NCBI RefSeq assembly: GCF_004332115.1
Contig: NZ_SJPA01000001.1
Coordinates: 558,001 to 622,000 of the forward strand
Length of the DNA stretch: 64,000 nt
Direction: 5' to 3'
Source of the DNA: Chlorobium sp. N1
GTDB taxonomy: Bacteria; Bacteroidota; Chlorobiia; Chlorobiales; Chlorobiaceae
How positions within the stretch are numbered: position 1 is the stretch's first letter; each line of letters starts with the position of its first letter. A program made the position numbers and the translations under genes. The notes under the pieces are model-generated. The model had not been told where the DNA came from. It was given only the letters and a program-made list of their open reading frames with translations, and ran no database searches. This document shows positions 36,042-44,800 of the stretch, piece after piece.

Positions 36042-37892
36042 TCAGTGGTAAATATACGCCCTATTCGGCGGCTCTCCCAACATCCCCTCAGGAAATCGTG
36101 CCGGGCGCATGCCGCGCACGGCGTTGGCCATATAGACGGCATCGGCCTCCCGGAGGTCCCGGAGGGTGAGCGGCTGCTCCCGGGCGTCGGGCCGGGTGCG
36201 GAGGATGTAGGAGCGCCAGACCCCGTCGAGGATGCCTGCCTCGAGGGGAGGGGTGAGAAGGCGGCCGCCCTTCCTGACGAAAACCGTGCTGATGGCCCCT
36301 TCGGCCACCTCGCCCCGCTCGTTCAGGAAGAGAAGCTCGTCGAAGCCCTTGTCCGCGGCACGGCGATAGCGCCGGTCGTAGAACTCCCGGAGGGTGGTCT
36401 TGTGGCGCAGCATCGGGTTCCGGGAGTCGATGCGCTCCTCCGACAGCAGCAGGCGGAGCGGCTCGGTTCCCTCCCGGGGCTCGATGGCAAGGGCTTCGGC
36501 CGAGAGCACGCCCCCGGCCGAAAGGTCGAGCCGCACCTTGAACCGGCGCCCCGAGGAACGAAGCGTCCGCTCGAGCCGCAGAAGCTCGGCTTCAGCCGCC
36601 TCGAGACTGAACGGCAGCCCGAGCGCCGCAGCCGATCCCCCGAGCCGGCGGAGATGCTCCGGAAGCAGCAGGTACTCCCCGTTCCAGAGAATGCTCTCGA
36701 ACAGCCCGAATCCGGGCCGGGAGGTGGCGCCGAGGATGGCCGCCTTCAGCCGGCACTCCTGGAGCTCCCGCTCCGGCTCCGAATCCCAGACGATCCCTCC
36801 GCCGGCGCCGTAGAGGCCCGCCCCATCCTGCAGCTCCGCCGTCCTGATGGCAACGCTGAAGACCATTCCGCGCTTCGGCGAAATCCAGCCGATCGTCCCC
36901 GTATAGGCCCCCCTCGCCGAATCTTCGAGCCGTCCGATGAGCTGCATCGAGCGCACCTTCGGCGCCCCGGTGACGGAGCCGCAGGGGAAGAGCGCGCGGA
37001 AGAGGTCGAAAAGGGAGGTTCCCGGGCGGAGCTCGCCGCCGATGCGGGAGACCATCTGGTGCAGGGTCGGCCAGCTCTCGGTCGCAAAAAGCTCCCGCAC
37101 CTCGACCGAACCGGGACGGCAGATGCGGCCGAGATCGTTGCGCAGGAGATCGACGATCATGAGGTTTTCCGCACGGTCCTTCCCCGAATCCGTGAGGCCA
37201 CGCAGGAGGCGGCTATCCTCCTCCTGCGTCCGGCCGCGCGCCGCGGTCCCCTTCATCGGCATGGTCTCGATCGCGCACCCGTCCGAGCGGAAGAAGAGTT
37301 CGGGCGAGAAGGAGAGGATGCTGCGGCCGGCAGCCCGGACGAGGGCGGCATAGGAGGCGGGCTGGGAGGCGTGCAGCCGGCTGAAGAGGGCGGAGGGAGA
37401 GCCGTCGGTGCGGAAGCGGTAGCGGCCGGTGAAGTTGACCTGGTAGACGTTGCCGGCCGCGATCTCACGGCGGACGGCCGCGATCTTTTCGCCGTAGGCC
37501 GCTTCGGCGAGGCTGAAGGAGAGGTCGTAGGGCCCGGCGTCGCCGGAAACGGCCCCACGGGCCCTCGCCGCTTCGGCCTCAACGGCCGTAAAACGCTCCG
37601 GCACGCCGTAGACCCCGAACCACCCCATGGGAAGGCCGTCGGCCCTCGGAGCCGCATCGGGGAACGAGCCGCTCTCGAAACCCGCTCCGGCCTCGTAGTC
37701 GAGCCATCCGGCAAGGTGGAACCCCCGGTCGAGCCACCCTTCGAGTTCCCGGAAGAACCGCCCGAGCTCCTGCGGCCGGTGGAGCGCAACTGCAGCCACG
37801 GGATCGGAAAAAAGCATGGCCGCGCACCCTTCGGGCTCGCAGAACGCCGATTCCAGCCAGACGGATCCCTCCCGGCCGATGCCCCCCGCCAC
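36042..37892 (-). CDS. pabBC: fused aminodeoxychorismate synthase component I / aminodeoxychorismate lyase
   Basis: One 616-residue polypeptide covers two steps from chorismate to p-aminobenzoate. The PabB part (about residues 1-370) has VYQVNFTGRYRF, SFSPELFFR, TMPMKGTAARG (with the PabB-type active Lys), ENLMIVDLLRNDLG and FPCGSVTGAPK. The PabC part (about 375-616) has FGLFESILWNGEYLLLPEHLRRL, LRHKTTLREFYDRRYR (PLP Lys candidate) and GEVAEGAISTVFV. The glutaminase PabA is not fused. The start is uncertain: GTG 37890-37892 falls just after the ppx stop, while ATG 37943 would overlap ppx by 49 bases. Confidence 0.9.
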   Translation of the reverse strand: MAGGIGREGSVWLESAFCEPEGCAAMLFSDPVAAVALHRPQELGRFFRELEGWLDRGFHLAGWLDYEAGAGFESGSFPDAAPRADGLPMGWFGVYGVPERFTAVEAEAARARGAVSGDAGPYDLSFSLAEAAYGEKIAAVRREIAAGNVYQVNFTGRYRFRTDGSPSALFSRLHASQPASYAALVRAAGRSILSFSPELFFRSDGCAIETMPMKGTAARGRTQEEDSRLLRGLTDSGKDRAENLMIVDLLRNDLGRICRPGSVEVRELFATESWPTLHQMVSRIGGELRPGTSLFDLFRALFPCGSVTGAPKVRSMQLIGRLEDSARGAYTGTIGWISPKRGMVFSVAIRTAELQDGAGLYGAGGGIVWDSEPERELQECRLKAAILGATSRPGFGLFESILWNGEYLLLPEHLRRLGGSAAALGLPFSLEAAEAELLRLERTLRSSGRRFKVRLDLSAGGVLSAEALAIEPREGTEPLRLLLSEERIDSRNPMLRHKTTLREFYDRRYRRAADKGFDELLFLNERGEVAEGAISTVFVRKGGRLLTPPLEAGILDGVWRSYILRTRPDAREQPLTLRDLREADAVYMANAVRGMRPARFPEGMLGEPPNRAYIYH

Positions 37893-37894
37893 CT

Positions 37895-39454
37895 TCAGGC
37901 CCGCTCGAACCGGATGGTGCGGCCGAGCACCGTTTCGAGCCATGACTTCAGCTGCTCGGCGGCCCAGATCTCGATGTCGGGATCGGAGTGGGTCGTCAGA
38001 CAGAGGAGCAGGCGCTCCCCCTCGTCCCGGACCTCGATGCGCTCGACGTTCTGGCGATGGCCGCGCTCAAGGCCGTTGGCGATGCGAAGGATCCCAGAGA
38101 GCACGTCGATTGCACGCCGATGCTTCGCTTTCAGCGAGGCGTAGGAGGCATGTTTTTCCGAAGGAGGCGACTTGCGGTGGTAGCGGGCGACGTTGGCGAT
38201 GACGGCGGTTTCCGAGGGGGAGAAGCCGCGGAGCTCGCCGTTGAGGATGATGTACTGCGAGTGCTTGTGGTGCGAGGAGATGGAGATGAAGGTGCCGATG
38301 TTGTGCAGGAGCGCCGAGTATTCGAGCAGCTCGCGGTAGTGGCCGTCGAGGCCGTGGAGTGAGGCGAGCTCGTCGAAGAGCTGCAGGCTGAGCCGGGCGA
38401 CCTGCTCCGAGTGCTCCCGGTTCCAGCCGCAGCGGAACCCAAGCTCCCGCACGCTCTCCCGGCGGATGTCGAGCTCGGGATCGGGGCACCGGCGCGGACT
38501 GCCGAGACTGCACTGCTGCAGGTAGTGCAGCACCATCCCCTCCCGCAGCGACGAGTCCGAGACGACGATCTCCTCGAGCTTGAAGAGGCGGAAGATCATG
38601 TTGACGAGGATCAGCCCCGGCACGATGAGATCGACCCGCTTCTCGTCGAGGCCGGTCATCTTCCTCCGCTCCAGGGAGCCGAGCGGCATCACCTTCCCGT
38701 AGAGTTCCTCGAACTCGCTGCGGGTGAACGAGCTGCTGTTGAGCGAACCCTCGCCCTCGCCGCCCTGCATCGAGCGGATCATGCGCGCGATGTTCTCGGC
38801 CGTGCCGGAAGAGGCGATGGCCCGGTCGACGCCGATCTTCCCGGCAGCCTCCACGGCCGAGACCATCTCGGCGGCGAAGAACTGCTCGAGGAGCTTGACT
38901 TCGCGGGAAGTGACGGGATCGTTCGAAATGAAGCGCTCGAGCATGCGGGCCACACCGATCTTGCGGCTCTCGAGCAGGTGGACACCCTGGCGGTTGGCGA
39001 TGACGAACTCGACGGATCCTCCGCCGATGTCGAAGAGGAGGTCGTAGCCGTCGCGGAGGGCGACGGCGTTGCGGACCCCGTAATAGATGAACTCGGCCTC
39101 CTCGAGTCCGGAGATCACCTTCACCTTCAGGCCGGTCTCGTCGCGGATGCGCTGGATAAAATCCTGCTGGTTCTTGGCCTCGCGGATGGCGCTCGTGGCA
39201 AAGGCGAGGACATTGTGCAGCTCCACGCCGTGCTGGGCGGCAAGGACCAGGAAGTTCTTCAGGGCGGCGATGCCGTCGTGCATCGAAGCATCGTCGAGCA
39301 TTTTCGTCGAGATGCTTCCGCGGCCGATGCAGATCATGTCCTTGACCCGGTCGATCTCGACGATGCCCTTTCCGGGGCTGTCCTCGACAATGACCATGTG
39401 GAAGGAGTTCGTACCGAGATCTATGGCAGCAACCCTCATGGCGTCGTCCGGCAT
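37895..39454 (-). CDS. ppx: exopolyphosphatase / guanosine pentaphosphatase family with HD domain
   Basis: A 519-residue Ppx/GppA enzyme that trims polyphosphate or pppGpp. The N-terminal ASKHA domain has AAIDLGTNSFHMVIVE (phosphate 1), LLFDIGGGSVEFVI (phosphate 2) and AIASSGTAENIARM. The C-terminal HD-type domain carries YSALLHNIGTFISISSHHKHS and IIANGLERGHRQ-like blocks (ANGLERGHR). The start is either ATG 39454 or ATG 39439 (MRVAAIDLG). It abuts pabBC downstream. Confidence 0.93.
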   Translation of the reverse strand: MPDDAMRVAAIDLGTNSFHMVIVEDSPGKGIVEIDRVKDMICIGRGSISTKMLDDASMHDGIAALKNFLVLAAQHGVELHNVLAFATSAIREAKNQQDFIQRIRDETGLKVKVISGLEEAEFIYYGVRNAVALRDGYDLLFDIGGGSVEFVIANRQGVHLLESRKIGVARMLERFISNDPVTSREVKLLEQFFAAEMVSAVEAAGKIGVDRAIASSGTAENIARMIRSMQGGEGEGSLNSSSFTRSEFEELYGKVMPLGSLERRKMTGLDEKRVDLIVPGLILVNMIFRLFKLEEIVVSDSSLREGMVLHYLQQCSLGSPRRCPDPELDIRRESVRELGFRCGWNREHSEQVARLSLQLFDELASLHGLDGHYRELLEYSALLHNIGTFISISSHHKHSQYIILNGELRGFSPSETAVIANVARYHRKSPPSEKHASYASLKAKHRRAIDVLSGILRIANGLERGHRQNVERIEVRDEGERLLLCLTTHSDPDIEIWAAEQLKSWLETVLGRTIRFERA

Positions 39455-39650
39455 AGTGGTGCGGGGATGGGATTTCAGGGAAGCGGAAGAGGGCCTTGCA
39501 GGGCCGCTATCCGTCAAAGGTAGTGAATTTTAGAAAAAAAGACGGGCGGGAGAGTTGGATATTTCGATGTATATTCCGCCAGAATCCCCCTTTCCGCCGG
39601 CGGCGGAAATCACCCGTCCAGCAGAAGCAGGAGAACAGACCGACAGCCGC

Positions 39651-40307
39651 ATGGAACACAACGACCGCCTCGGCCTGCGATACGAAATCGCCCGAAAAGC
39701 CATCCACCTCTCGTCGCTGGCGATCGCCCTCATCTACTGCCATATCGAGCGCGAGCTCGCCCTTACGCTGCTCGTCCCGCTCTTCCTCGGCTTCTTCTCG
39801 GTCGACCTCCTGAAAAACTTCCGCGGGCCGGTGGCCGACTGGTACCACGGGACCTTCGGCTCCATGCTCCGCGAGCATGAGCTCGAAGGAGAGAGGATCC
39901 ACATGAACGGCGCCACCTGCATCACCCTCTCCGCACTCCTGCTCGTCCTCCTCTTCCCCAAGATCATCGCCATCACGGCCTTCTCGATGGTCGCCGTCTC
40001 CGACACCATGGCCGCCCTCGTCGGCAAGACCTTCGGCCGGCACCGCTTCGGGCACAAGAGCCTGGAGGGCAGCGGTGCGTTCTTCCTCTCGGCGCTCGCC
40101 ATCGTCGCCGTGGTTCCCAACATCGACCCGATGGCCGGCGTCACGATGGCCGTGACAGGCACGCTGGCCGAAGCCTTCGTCTTCCGCATAGCGGGCTTCC
40201 GCATCGACGACAACCTGACCATCCCGCTCACGGCGGCAGCGGCCGGCATGCTCTACTACCTCCTCTTCATCCCGGACGCCCTCAGGCTCCTCTCCATCTG
40301 CCGCTGA
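39651..40307 (+). CDS. diacylglycerol/polyprenol kinase family membrane protein
   Basis: A 218-residue integral membrane protein with about six to seven hydrophobic segments. RYEIARKAIHLSSLAIALIY at the N-terminus and SDTMAALVGKTFGRHRFGHKSLEGSGAFF are the SEC59/phytol-kinase family blocks. Members phosphorylate dolichol, phytol or other lipids, using CTP in characterised cases. In a green sulfur bacterium, phytol or farnesol salvage is conceivable but unproven. ATG 39651 is used; ATG 39567 in frame would add 28 low-complexity residues and has gggag 14 bases upstream. Confidence 0.82.
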   Translation: MEHNDRLGLRYEIARKAIHLSSLAIALIYCHIERELALTLLVPLFLGFFSVDLLKNFRGPVADWYHGTFGSMLREHELEGERIHMNGATCITLSALLLVLLFPKIIAITAFSMVAVSDTMAALVGKTFGRHRFGHKSLEGSGAFFLSALAIVAVVPNIDPMAGVTMAVTGTLAEAFVFRIAGFRIDDNLTIPLTAAAAGMLYYLLFIPDALRLLSICR

Positions 40308-40313
40308 GCGCCC

Positions 40314-41261
40314 ATGCAGACCCGCATCACCGAATCTCCCGAAGAAGCCGCCCTCATCCTCAACCGGGGAGGGCTCGTCGCCTTCCCCACCGAGACCGTC
40401 TACGGCCTCGGCGCCGGCATCAACTTCCCCGAAGCGGTCGAGGGGATCTTCAGGGCCAAGGGCCGCCCCTCCGACAACCCGCTCATCGTCCATGTGGCAA
40501 ACGTGGAGCAGCTCGAAACGGCGGTCTCCGAAATCAGCCGGGACGCGCGGCGCCTCATGGAGAGGTTCTTTCCCGGTCCGCTCACCCTCGTGCTCGAAAA
40601 AAGCGGAAGGGTGCCCTACTCTGTCACGGCAGGACTCGACACCGTCGGCATCCGCTGCCCCGCCCACCCCGTCGCCCACGAGTTCCTCTCCCTCTCGCGC
40701 TGCCCCGTCGCCGCCCCCTCGGCCAACCGCTCCGGGCGGCCGAGCGCAACCAGCTGGGAGGCGGTCATGGAGGACCTTGACGGACGCATCGACTGCATCC
40801 TCAAGGGCGAGGCGAGCCGGATCGGCCTGGAATCGACCATCGTCGACTGCACCGGAGAGGCCCCCGTCATGCTGAGGGCGGGAGCCGTCGGCCTCGAGGA
40901 GCTGCAGCAGGTCGCGCCCCGCACCACCGCCGCAGGGCCCGCCAGGGAGGGCGAGACGCCGAGGAGCCCCGGGCTCAAGTACCCGCACTACGCCCCCCGC
41001 GCAACGGTCGTGGCGCTGGAGGCCGGAGAGAAGCGAAAGCCGCAAGGAGCGTCGGCCTACATCGGCATCGGCCAGGCTCCCGATGGAACGGCGCTCGCGC
41101 GCCGGTGCGGGAACCTCGACGACTACGCCCGCGAGCTCTTCGGGTTCTTCCGAGAGTGCGACCGCCGGGGCATCCGCACCATCTACTGCGAACTCCCGCC
41201 GGAGACCGGCATCGGCCGCGCCCTCCGGGACCGGATCAGGCGCGCCGCCGGAGGACACTGA
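40314..41261 (+). CDS. tsaC: threonylcarbamoyl-AMP synthase, Sua5 type
   Basis: This enzyme makes threonylcarbamoyl-AMP for the t6A37 modification of ANN-decoding tRNAs. At 315 residues it is a long Sua5-type protein. The YrdC domain (about 1-205) has GGLVAFPTETVYGLGA, KGRPSDNPLIVHV, FPGPLTLVL and SANRSGRPSAT. A linker with SPGLKYPHYAPRATVV then leads to the C-terminal Sua5 domain. It starts 6 bases after the lipid-kinase-like gene, so the two form an operon. Confidence 0.94.
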   Translation: MQTRITESPEEAALILNRGGLVAFPTETVYGLGAGINFPEAVEGIFRAKGRPSDNPLIVHVANVEQLETAVSEISRDARRLMERFFPGPLTLVLEKSGRVPYSVTAGLDTVGIRCPAHPVAHEFLSLSRCPVAAPSANRSGRPSATSWEAVMEDLDGRIDCILKGEASRIGLESTIVDCTGEAPVMLRAGAVGLEELQQVAPRTTAAGPAREGETPRSPGLKYPHYAPRATVVALEAGEKRKPQGASAYIGIGQAPDGTALARRCGNLDDYARELFGFFRECDRRGIRTIYCELPPETGIGRALRDRIRRAAGGH

Positions 41262-41273
41262 CCCCCGAACCCG

Positions 41274-43304
41274 TCAGAACGACCAGAGGCAGCCGAGATG
41301 CAGCGAAGCGGGTGAATCGGTCGCGCGCTGGTCGTCGCCGCTGCTGTAGACCTCCCGGTCGGAGTAGGAGGTCACCTCGTAGCGGGCCACGAGTTTCAGG
41401 CCGGCCCGTGCCTTCCAGGAAGCGAGGAAGAACATCGACTTCCCGCGGCCGTTGTAGCTCCCGAGGTCGAACTGCATCGGCAGCCCGTCCTCGTAGGCAT
41501 AGAGCGTCGCATCGGAACTGTCGGTATTGAAGAGGGTGCCGCGCCACTTCAGGCCGAGCCTGCCGGCACTGTAGTTCAGCTGCTCGTAGGCGAGCCACCC
41601 GTCGTAGGAAGGGGTCCCGCTGTAGAACTCCCTCGTCACCCGCTTCACCTCCCCGCGCGTCCGGGCGCTGAACCCCCGGGCGACCTTCAGGTCGCAGTCC
41701 AGGCGCAGGCGGTCGGTCTCGGCCATCACCGCCGTATAGACTTTATCCTCACTGTCGTCGCCGCAGTCGACGTACTCCCCGTCGACGAGCGGGCACTGCT
41801 TCACGGCCTCCTCCTTGCGCTTGTGCTGCAGCTGCATCGTCCACTTGAGCGAACGCGACGCCTTCCACACGGCGAAGAGGCGCATGTCGTGGCCCTCCGA
41901 CGGGTAGAGGTAGTCTGAACTCAGCTCCGGGAAGCGGAACCGGTCGTAGTATGCGCCGAGCTGCACCTTCCGGCTCAGCTTCACGTCGATTCCCGCATAG
42001 TACCCCTCTTCGTTCGAAGCGTCGTCCCCGCGCTCGGCGAACGCTCCGGCGAAGGGCGAAGAGTAGCGCGCGCCGTACCGCCGCACCGCCGCCACCGCAC
42101 TCACCCCGCTCACGGGCTCCCAGCTCACCCCTCCGGTCCAGGAGGCGTCGTCGGGCTTCTCCGAAAAGGCCGCCTCCATGAAGGCGCCCACGCGGCCGGT
42201 CGAAAGCGCCGCCTCGATGCCCGTAAGGCTGGCGGACGAGGCCTCCTCGGCGGAATACCCCTCCTCGACGAGTGCGGCGAGAGGCTCGCTGTAGCGGTAG
42301 TGCACCAGGCTTGCGCCGATGCGGCCGTCGAAGGCGCCCGTGCTGAAGTTCCAGAGCAGGTTGGCGCCCGAGGCCTCCTCGGTGACATTGTCCATGCGGG
42401 AGGTCTCGAGCTCCGTGCGGTGGTAACCGGAATCGTCGAAGCTCGTGATGAGCCCGGTGTCGCCGATGCGTCCGTCGACCCGGTTGGAGGAGGTGAAGGC
42501 GGTCAGCTCGAAATCGCCGGGCCGGAGGGTGGCCGCCGCTCCCTGCAGGAAACCGTACTCGGCGCTCGAGGAATAGGGCGAGAGCCTCCGGGAGCGGAGC
42601 CGGACGCTGCCGGCCGGGTCGGAGCCCTTGGAGAAGTAGCGGTTCTGGCCCATAACGAGCCCTTCGCCGAAGTTGAGGGTGTAGTTGCCCAGGACGGCGC
42701 TTTTGAGGATGCCGAGGTCGTAGGCGTTGAGGCTGAAGGAGGTGAAGTCGTCGAGGTCCGCCTCCCCGACGTCCTTCTCCTGCACCACGCTCGCCTTCAG
42801 GTGCGGGACGGCGAGCTGCAGGCGGTTGTAGAGCTTGTAGTTGTCTCCGGCGTAGCTGCCGTCGGTGATGCCCCGGCGTTCGGGATACTCGGTGAACCAG
42901 CGGGTGTAGAGGGAGCCCTCGACCTTGTCCCGCAAGGCCTGCCGACGCAGCGTGAGGTCCTTTTCGAAGACGATGTAGGGCAGGCACCTCCGGGCCTTCT
43001 CCCCGCCGATCAGCGCCGTAAGCGCCTCAAGGTTGCGGATCGGGGCACGCCGCCGCCCCTCGATGATGCGCCGGGCGTCCTCGGACGTGAGCCAGGGAAG
43101 ATGGAGGAGGTCCTCGGCGGTGGCTTCGTTGATCGGGATCTTCTGCCGCCGGAGATCGGCGAGCTCCTCGAGGAGAGGTTCGAGGTTGTCTTCAGGCCCC
43201 ACGGTGTCGAAAAGGAAATCGACCTCTTCGGTTCCTGAGGCATACAGGGAGGGAGATGCAAGAAAAAGGGCAACTGCCGAGATGATGACGGCCAGCACCC
43301 GCAT
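41274..43304 (-). CDS. helix-hairpin-helix / outer-membrane beta-barrel protein
   Basis: A 676-residue exported protein. The N-terminal signal peptide is MRVLAVIISAVALFLASPSLYA. It is followed by ComEA-like helix-hairpin-helix repeats (INEATAEDLLHLPWLTSEDARRIIEGRR, then NLEALTALIGG). From about residue 110 to the end it alternates hydrophobic and polar residues with many aromatic-ended strands and closes with Phe (LGCLWSF), as outer-membrane barrels do. The function is unknown; the HhH part suggests periplasmic contact with DNA or a partner. ATG 43304 opens the signal peptide directly; ATG 43340 would add 12 residues. Confidence 0.8.
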   Translation of the reverse strand: MRVLAVIISAVALFLASPSLYASGTEEVDFLFDTVGPEDNLEPLLEELADLRRQKIPINEATAEDLLHLPWLTSEDARRIIEGRRRAPIRNLEALTALIGGEKARRCLPYIVFEKDLTLRRQALRDKVEGSLYTRWFTEYPERRGITDGSYAGDNYKLYNRLQLAVPHLKASVVQEKDVGEADLDDFTSFSLNAYDLGILKSAVLGNYTLNFGEGLVMGQNRYFSKGSDPAGSVRLRSRRLSPYSSSAEYGFLQGAAATLRPGDFELTAFTSSNRVDGRIGDTGLITSFDDSGYHRTELETSRMDNVTEEASGANLLWNFSTGAFDGRIGASLVHYRYSEPLAALVEEGYSAEEASSASLTGIEAALSTGRVGAFMEAAFSEKPDDASWTGGVSWEPVSGVSAVAAVRRYGARYSSPFAGAFAERGDDASNEEGYYAGIDVKLSRKVQLGAYYDRFRFPELSSDYLYPSEGHDMRLFAVWKASRSLKWTMQLQHKRKEEAVKQCPLVDGEYVDCGDDSEDKVYTAVMAETDRLRLDCDLKVARGFSARTRGEVKRVTREFYSGTPSYDGWLAYEQLNYSAGRLGLKWRGTLFNTDSSDATLYAYEDGLPMQFDLGSYNGRGKSMFFLASWKARAGLKLVARYEVTSYSDREVYSSGDDQRATDSPASLHLGCLWSF

Positions 43305-43374
43305 GGCCCGACCGTCTTCATTGTTGGTGAATCGTCTCATGGCCACGGGGGTTGTCCTGCGTGAACGAAACGTC

Positions 43375-44130
43375 TCAGGGCGCGCCGGTAAGACGGCGGA
43401 GCTCCCGGACCTCGGCGCGCGTGAGATGACGCCACTGGCCGCGGCGCAGGTCGCCGGCGGCGAGCCCGGCATAGGCGGACCTGTCGAGTCGCGTCACTTC
43501 GAAACCGAGTGTTTTGAACATCCTGCGAACCTGGCGGTTCTTTCCTTCGTGGATGCTGATCCAGACCTGTGAGCCGTCTCCCATGATCCTGGCCTGGCAC
43601 GCGCTGACCTGCTCCCCGGTGTCGCTCAGGCGCATGCCGCCCGTGAGGAGAGGAAGGGACGCCTGCGGGAACGGAGCGTCCAATACCGCAATATACTCTT
43701 TTTTCACAAGAGACGAAGGATGCATGAGCCGGTTGGCCAGCATCCCGTCGTTGGTGAGCAGAAGCACCCCGGTGGTCTTGCGGTCGAGCCGGCCGACCGG
43801 ATAGACCCGCTCCCTGACGTCGATGTAGTCCAGCACCGTCTCACGCTGGCGCTCGTCGCTGCTGGTGGTGATGGCGTTGCGGGGCTTGTTGAAGAGGATG
43901 TAGAGCAGGTGCTCCTCGGGCTCGGCGAAGATCGAACCGTCGACGATCACCTCGTCGCGGCCCGTTACCACCTTCAGGCCGGGCTCCGTCACCACCCTGC
44001 CGTTGACGCTGACCCTGCCCTCGAGGAGCATCTGGTCGGCGGCCCTGCGCGAGGCGATGCCGCACATGGCCAGGTAACGGTTGATCCTTATCTCTTCACC
44101 CTTCGGCTGTTTCGGGCTGCTGCTGGCCAT
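43375..44130 (-). CDS. rluB: 23S rRNA pseudouridine synthase, RluB/RsuA family
   Basis: A 251-residue pseudouridine synthase. An N-terminal S4 domain (RINRYLAMCGIASRRAADQMLLEGRVSVNG) precedes the catalytic domain with VGRLDRKTTGVLLLTND, where the Asp is the nucleophile. KKEYIAVL and EGKNRQVRRMF follow. RsuA-type enzymes modify 16S or 23S rRNA; RluB (U2605) is the usual assignment when next to scpB. It overlaps the end of scpB by 35 bases. Confidence 0.92.
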   Translation of the reverse strand: MASSSPKQPKGEEIRINRYLAMCGIASRRAADQMLLEGRVSVNGRVVTEPGLKVVTGRDEVIVDGSIFAEPEEHLLYILFNKPRNAITTSSDERQRETVLDYIDVRERVYPVGRLDRKTTGVLLLTNDGMLANRLMHPSSLVKKEYIAVLDAPFPQASLPLLTGGMRLSDTGEQVSACQARIMGDGSQVWISIHEGKNRQVRRMFKTLGFEVTRLDRSAYAGLAAGDLRRGQWRHLTRAEVRELRRLTGAP

Positions 44131-44740
44131 CTGCTGGTTCCTGTTCCTGCCCTTCGAAGAGCTCCCCGTCTCCGTCCGGCCGTGATAGATACTCCTGCTC
44201 CTCGTGCTCGCGAAGGATCTCCTTGATCTCGCGGAGCTTCGGCAGGTCTTTTAATGATGAAAGATGGAAAAGGTCGAGGAACTCTTTCGTGGTTCCGTAC
44301 TGAAGGGGCTTGCCGGGGGAATCGGCACGACCCCGCACCTCGATGAGCTCGCGCTCCATCAGGCGGTCGATGGCGTAATCGGGGCTCACCCCGCGGATCT
44401 CCTGGATGGCGCTCTTGGTCACCGGCTGGTGGTAGGCGACAACGGAGAGTACCTCGAGGATCGAGCGCGAGAGGCGGCGGCGGATCTTGGGCGACTCGAG
44501 CTTGCGGAGCAGCTCGCCGAACTCCTCCCTCGACAGGAACCGGTAGCCGCCGGCGAGGCGGTGGATGTGGAAGGTGCGACCCGATTCGAGATACTCCGCA
44601 TTCAGCCGCTCGACGATCTCCTGCAGCTCGCCCGAATCGAGCGAGGTACCGGTCACCTGGCGGATGGTCTGAAGGGTCACCGCATCTTCGGAGGCGAAGA
44701 TGAGGGCTTCGACCTGCTGCGCTAGCGAGTGTTCCTGCAT
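44096..44740 (-). CDS. scpB: segregation and condensation protein B
   Basis: ScpB is the winged-helix kleisin partner that, with ScpA, binds SMC. The 214-residue protein has VEALIFASEDAVTLQTIRQVTG at the N-terminus and RRRLSRSILEVLSVVAYHQPVTKSAIQEIRGV, the conserved middle motif, followed by the second winged helix (LMERELIEVRGRADSPGKPLQYGTT split over two blocks). An acidic Gln/Glu-rich tail follows. The order scpB-rluB is widespread. smc is 11 kb away on the other strand; scpA is not in the window. Confidence 0.94.
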   Translation of the reverse strand: MQEHSLAQQVEALIFASEDAVTLQTIRQVTGTSLDSGELQEIVERLNAEYLESGRTFHIHRLAGGYRFLSREEFGELLRKLESPKIRRRLSRSILEVLSVVAYHQPVTKSAIQEIRGVSPDYAIDRLMERELIEVRGRADSPGKPLQYGTTKEFLDLFHLSSLKDLPKLREIKEILREHEEQEYLSRPDGDGELFEGQEQEPADGQQQPETAEG

Positions 44741-44800
44741 CTGGGGAATGGGGAAATCCTGCGGTTGGAGGAAGGGCGGCCGGACCGCCGGACGGACCCG

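Noticed and set aside
36042-37892. Anthranilate synthase component I (TrpE)
   Set aside because: The chorismate domain has the PabB-type PMKGT lysine and is fused to a PabC-like PLP lyase domain, which points to p-aminobenzoate synthesis.
36006-38144. Open frame of about 710 codons on the plus strand
   Set aside because: Antisense to pabBC and the end of ppx, with no domain or signal; both genes on the minus strand are well supported.
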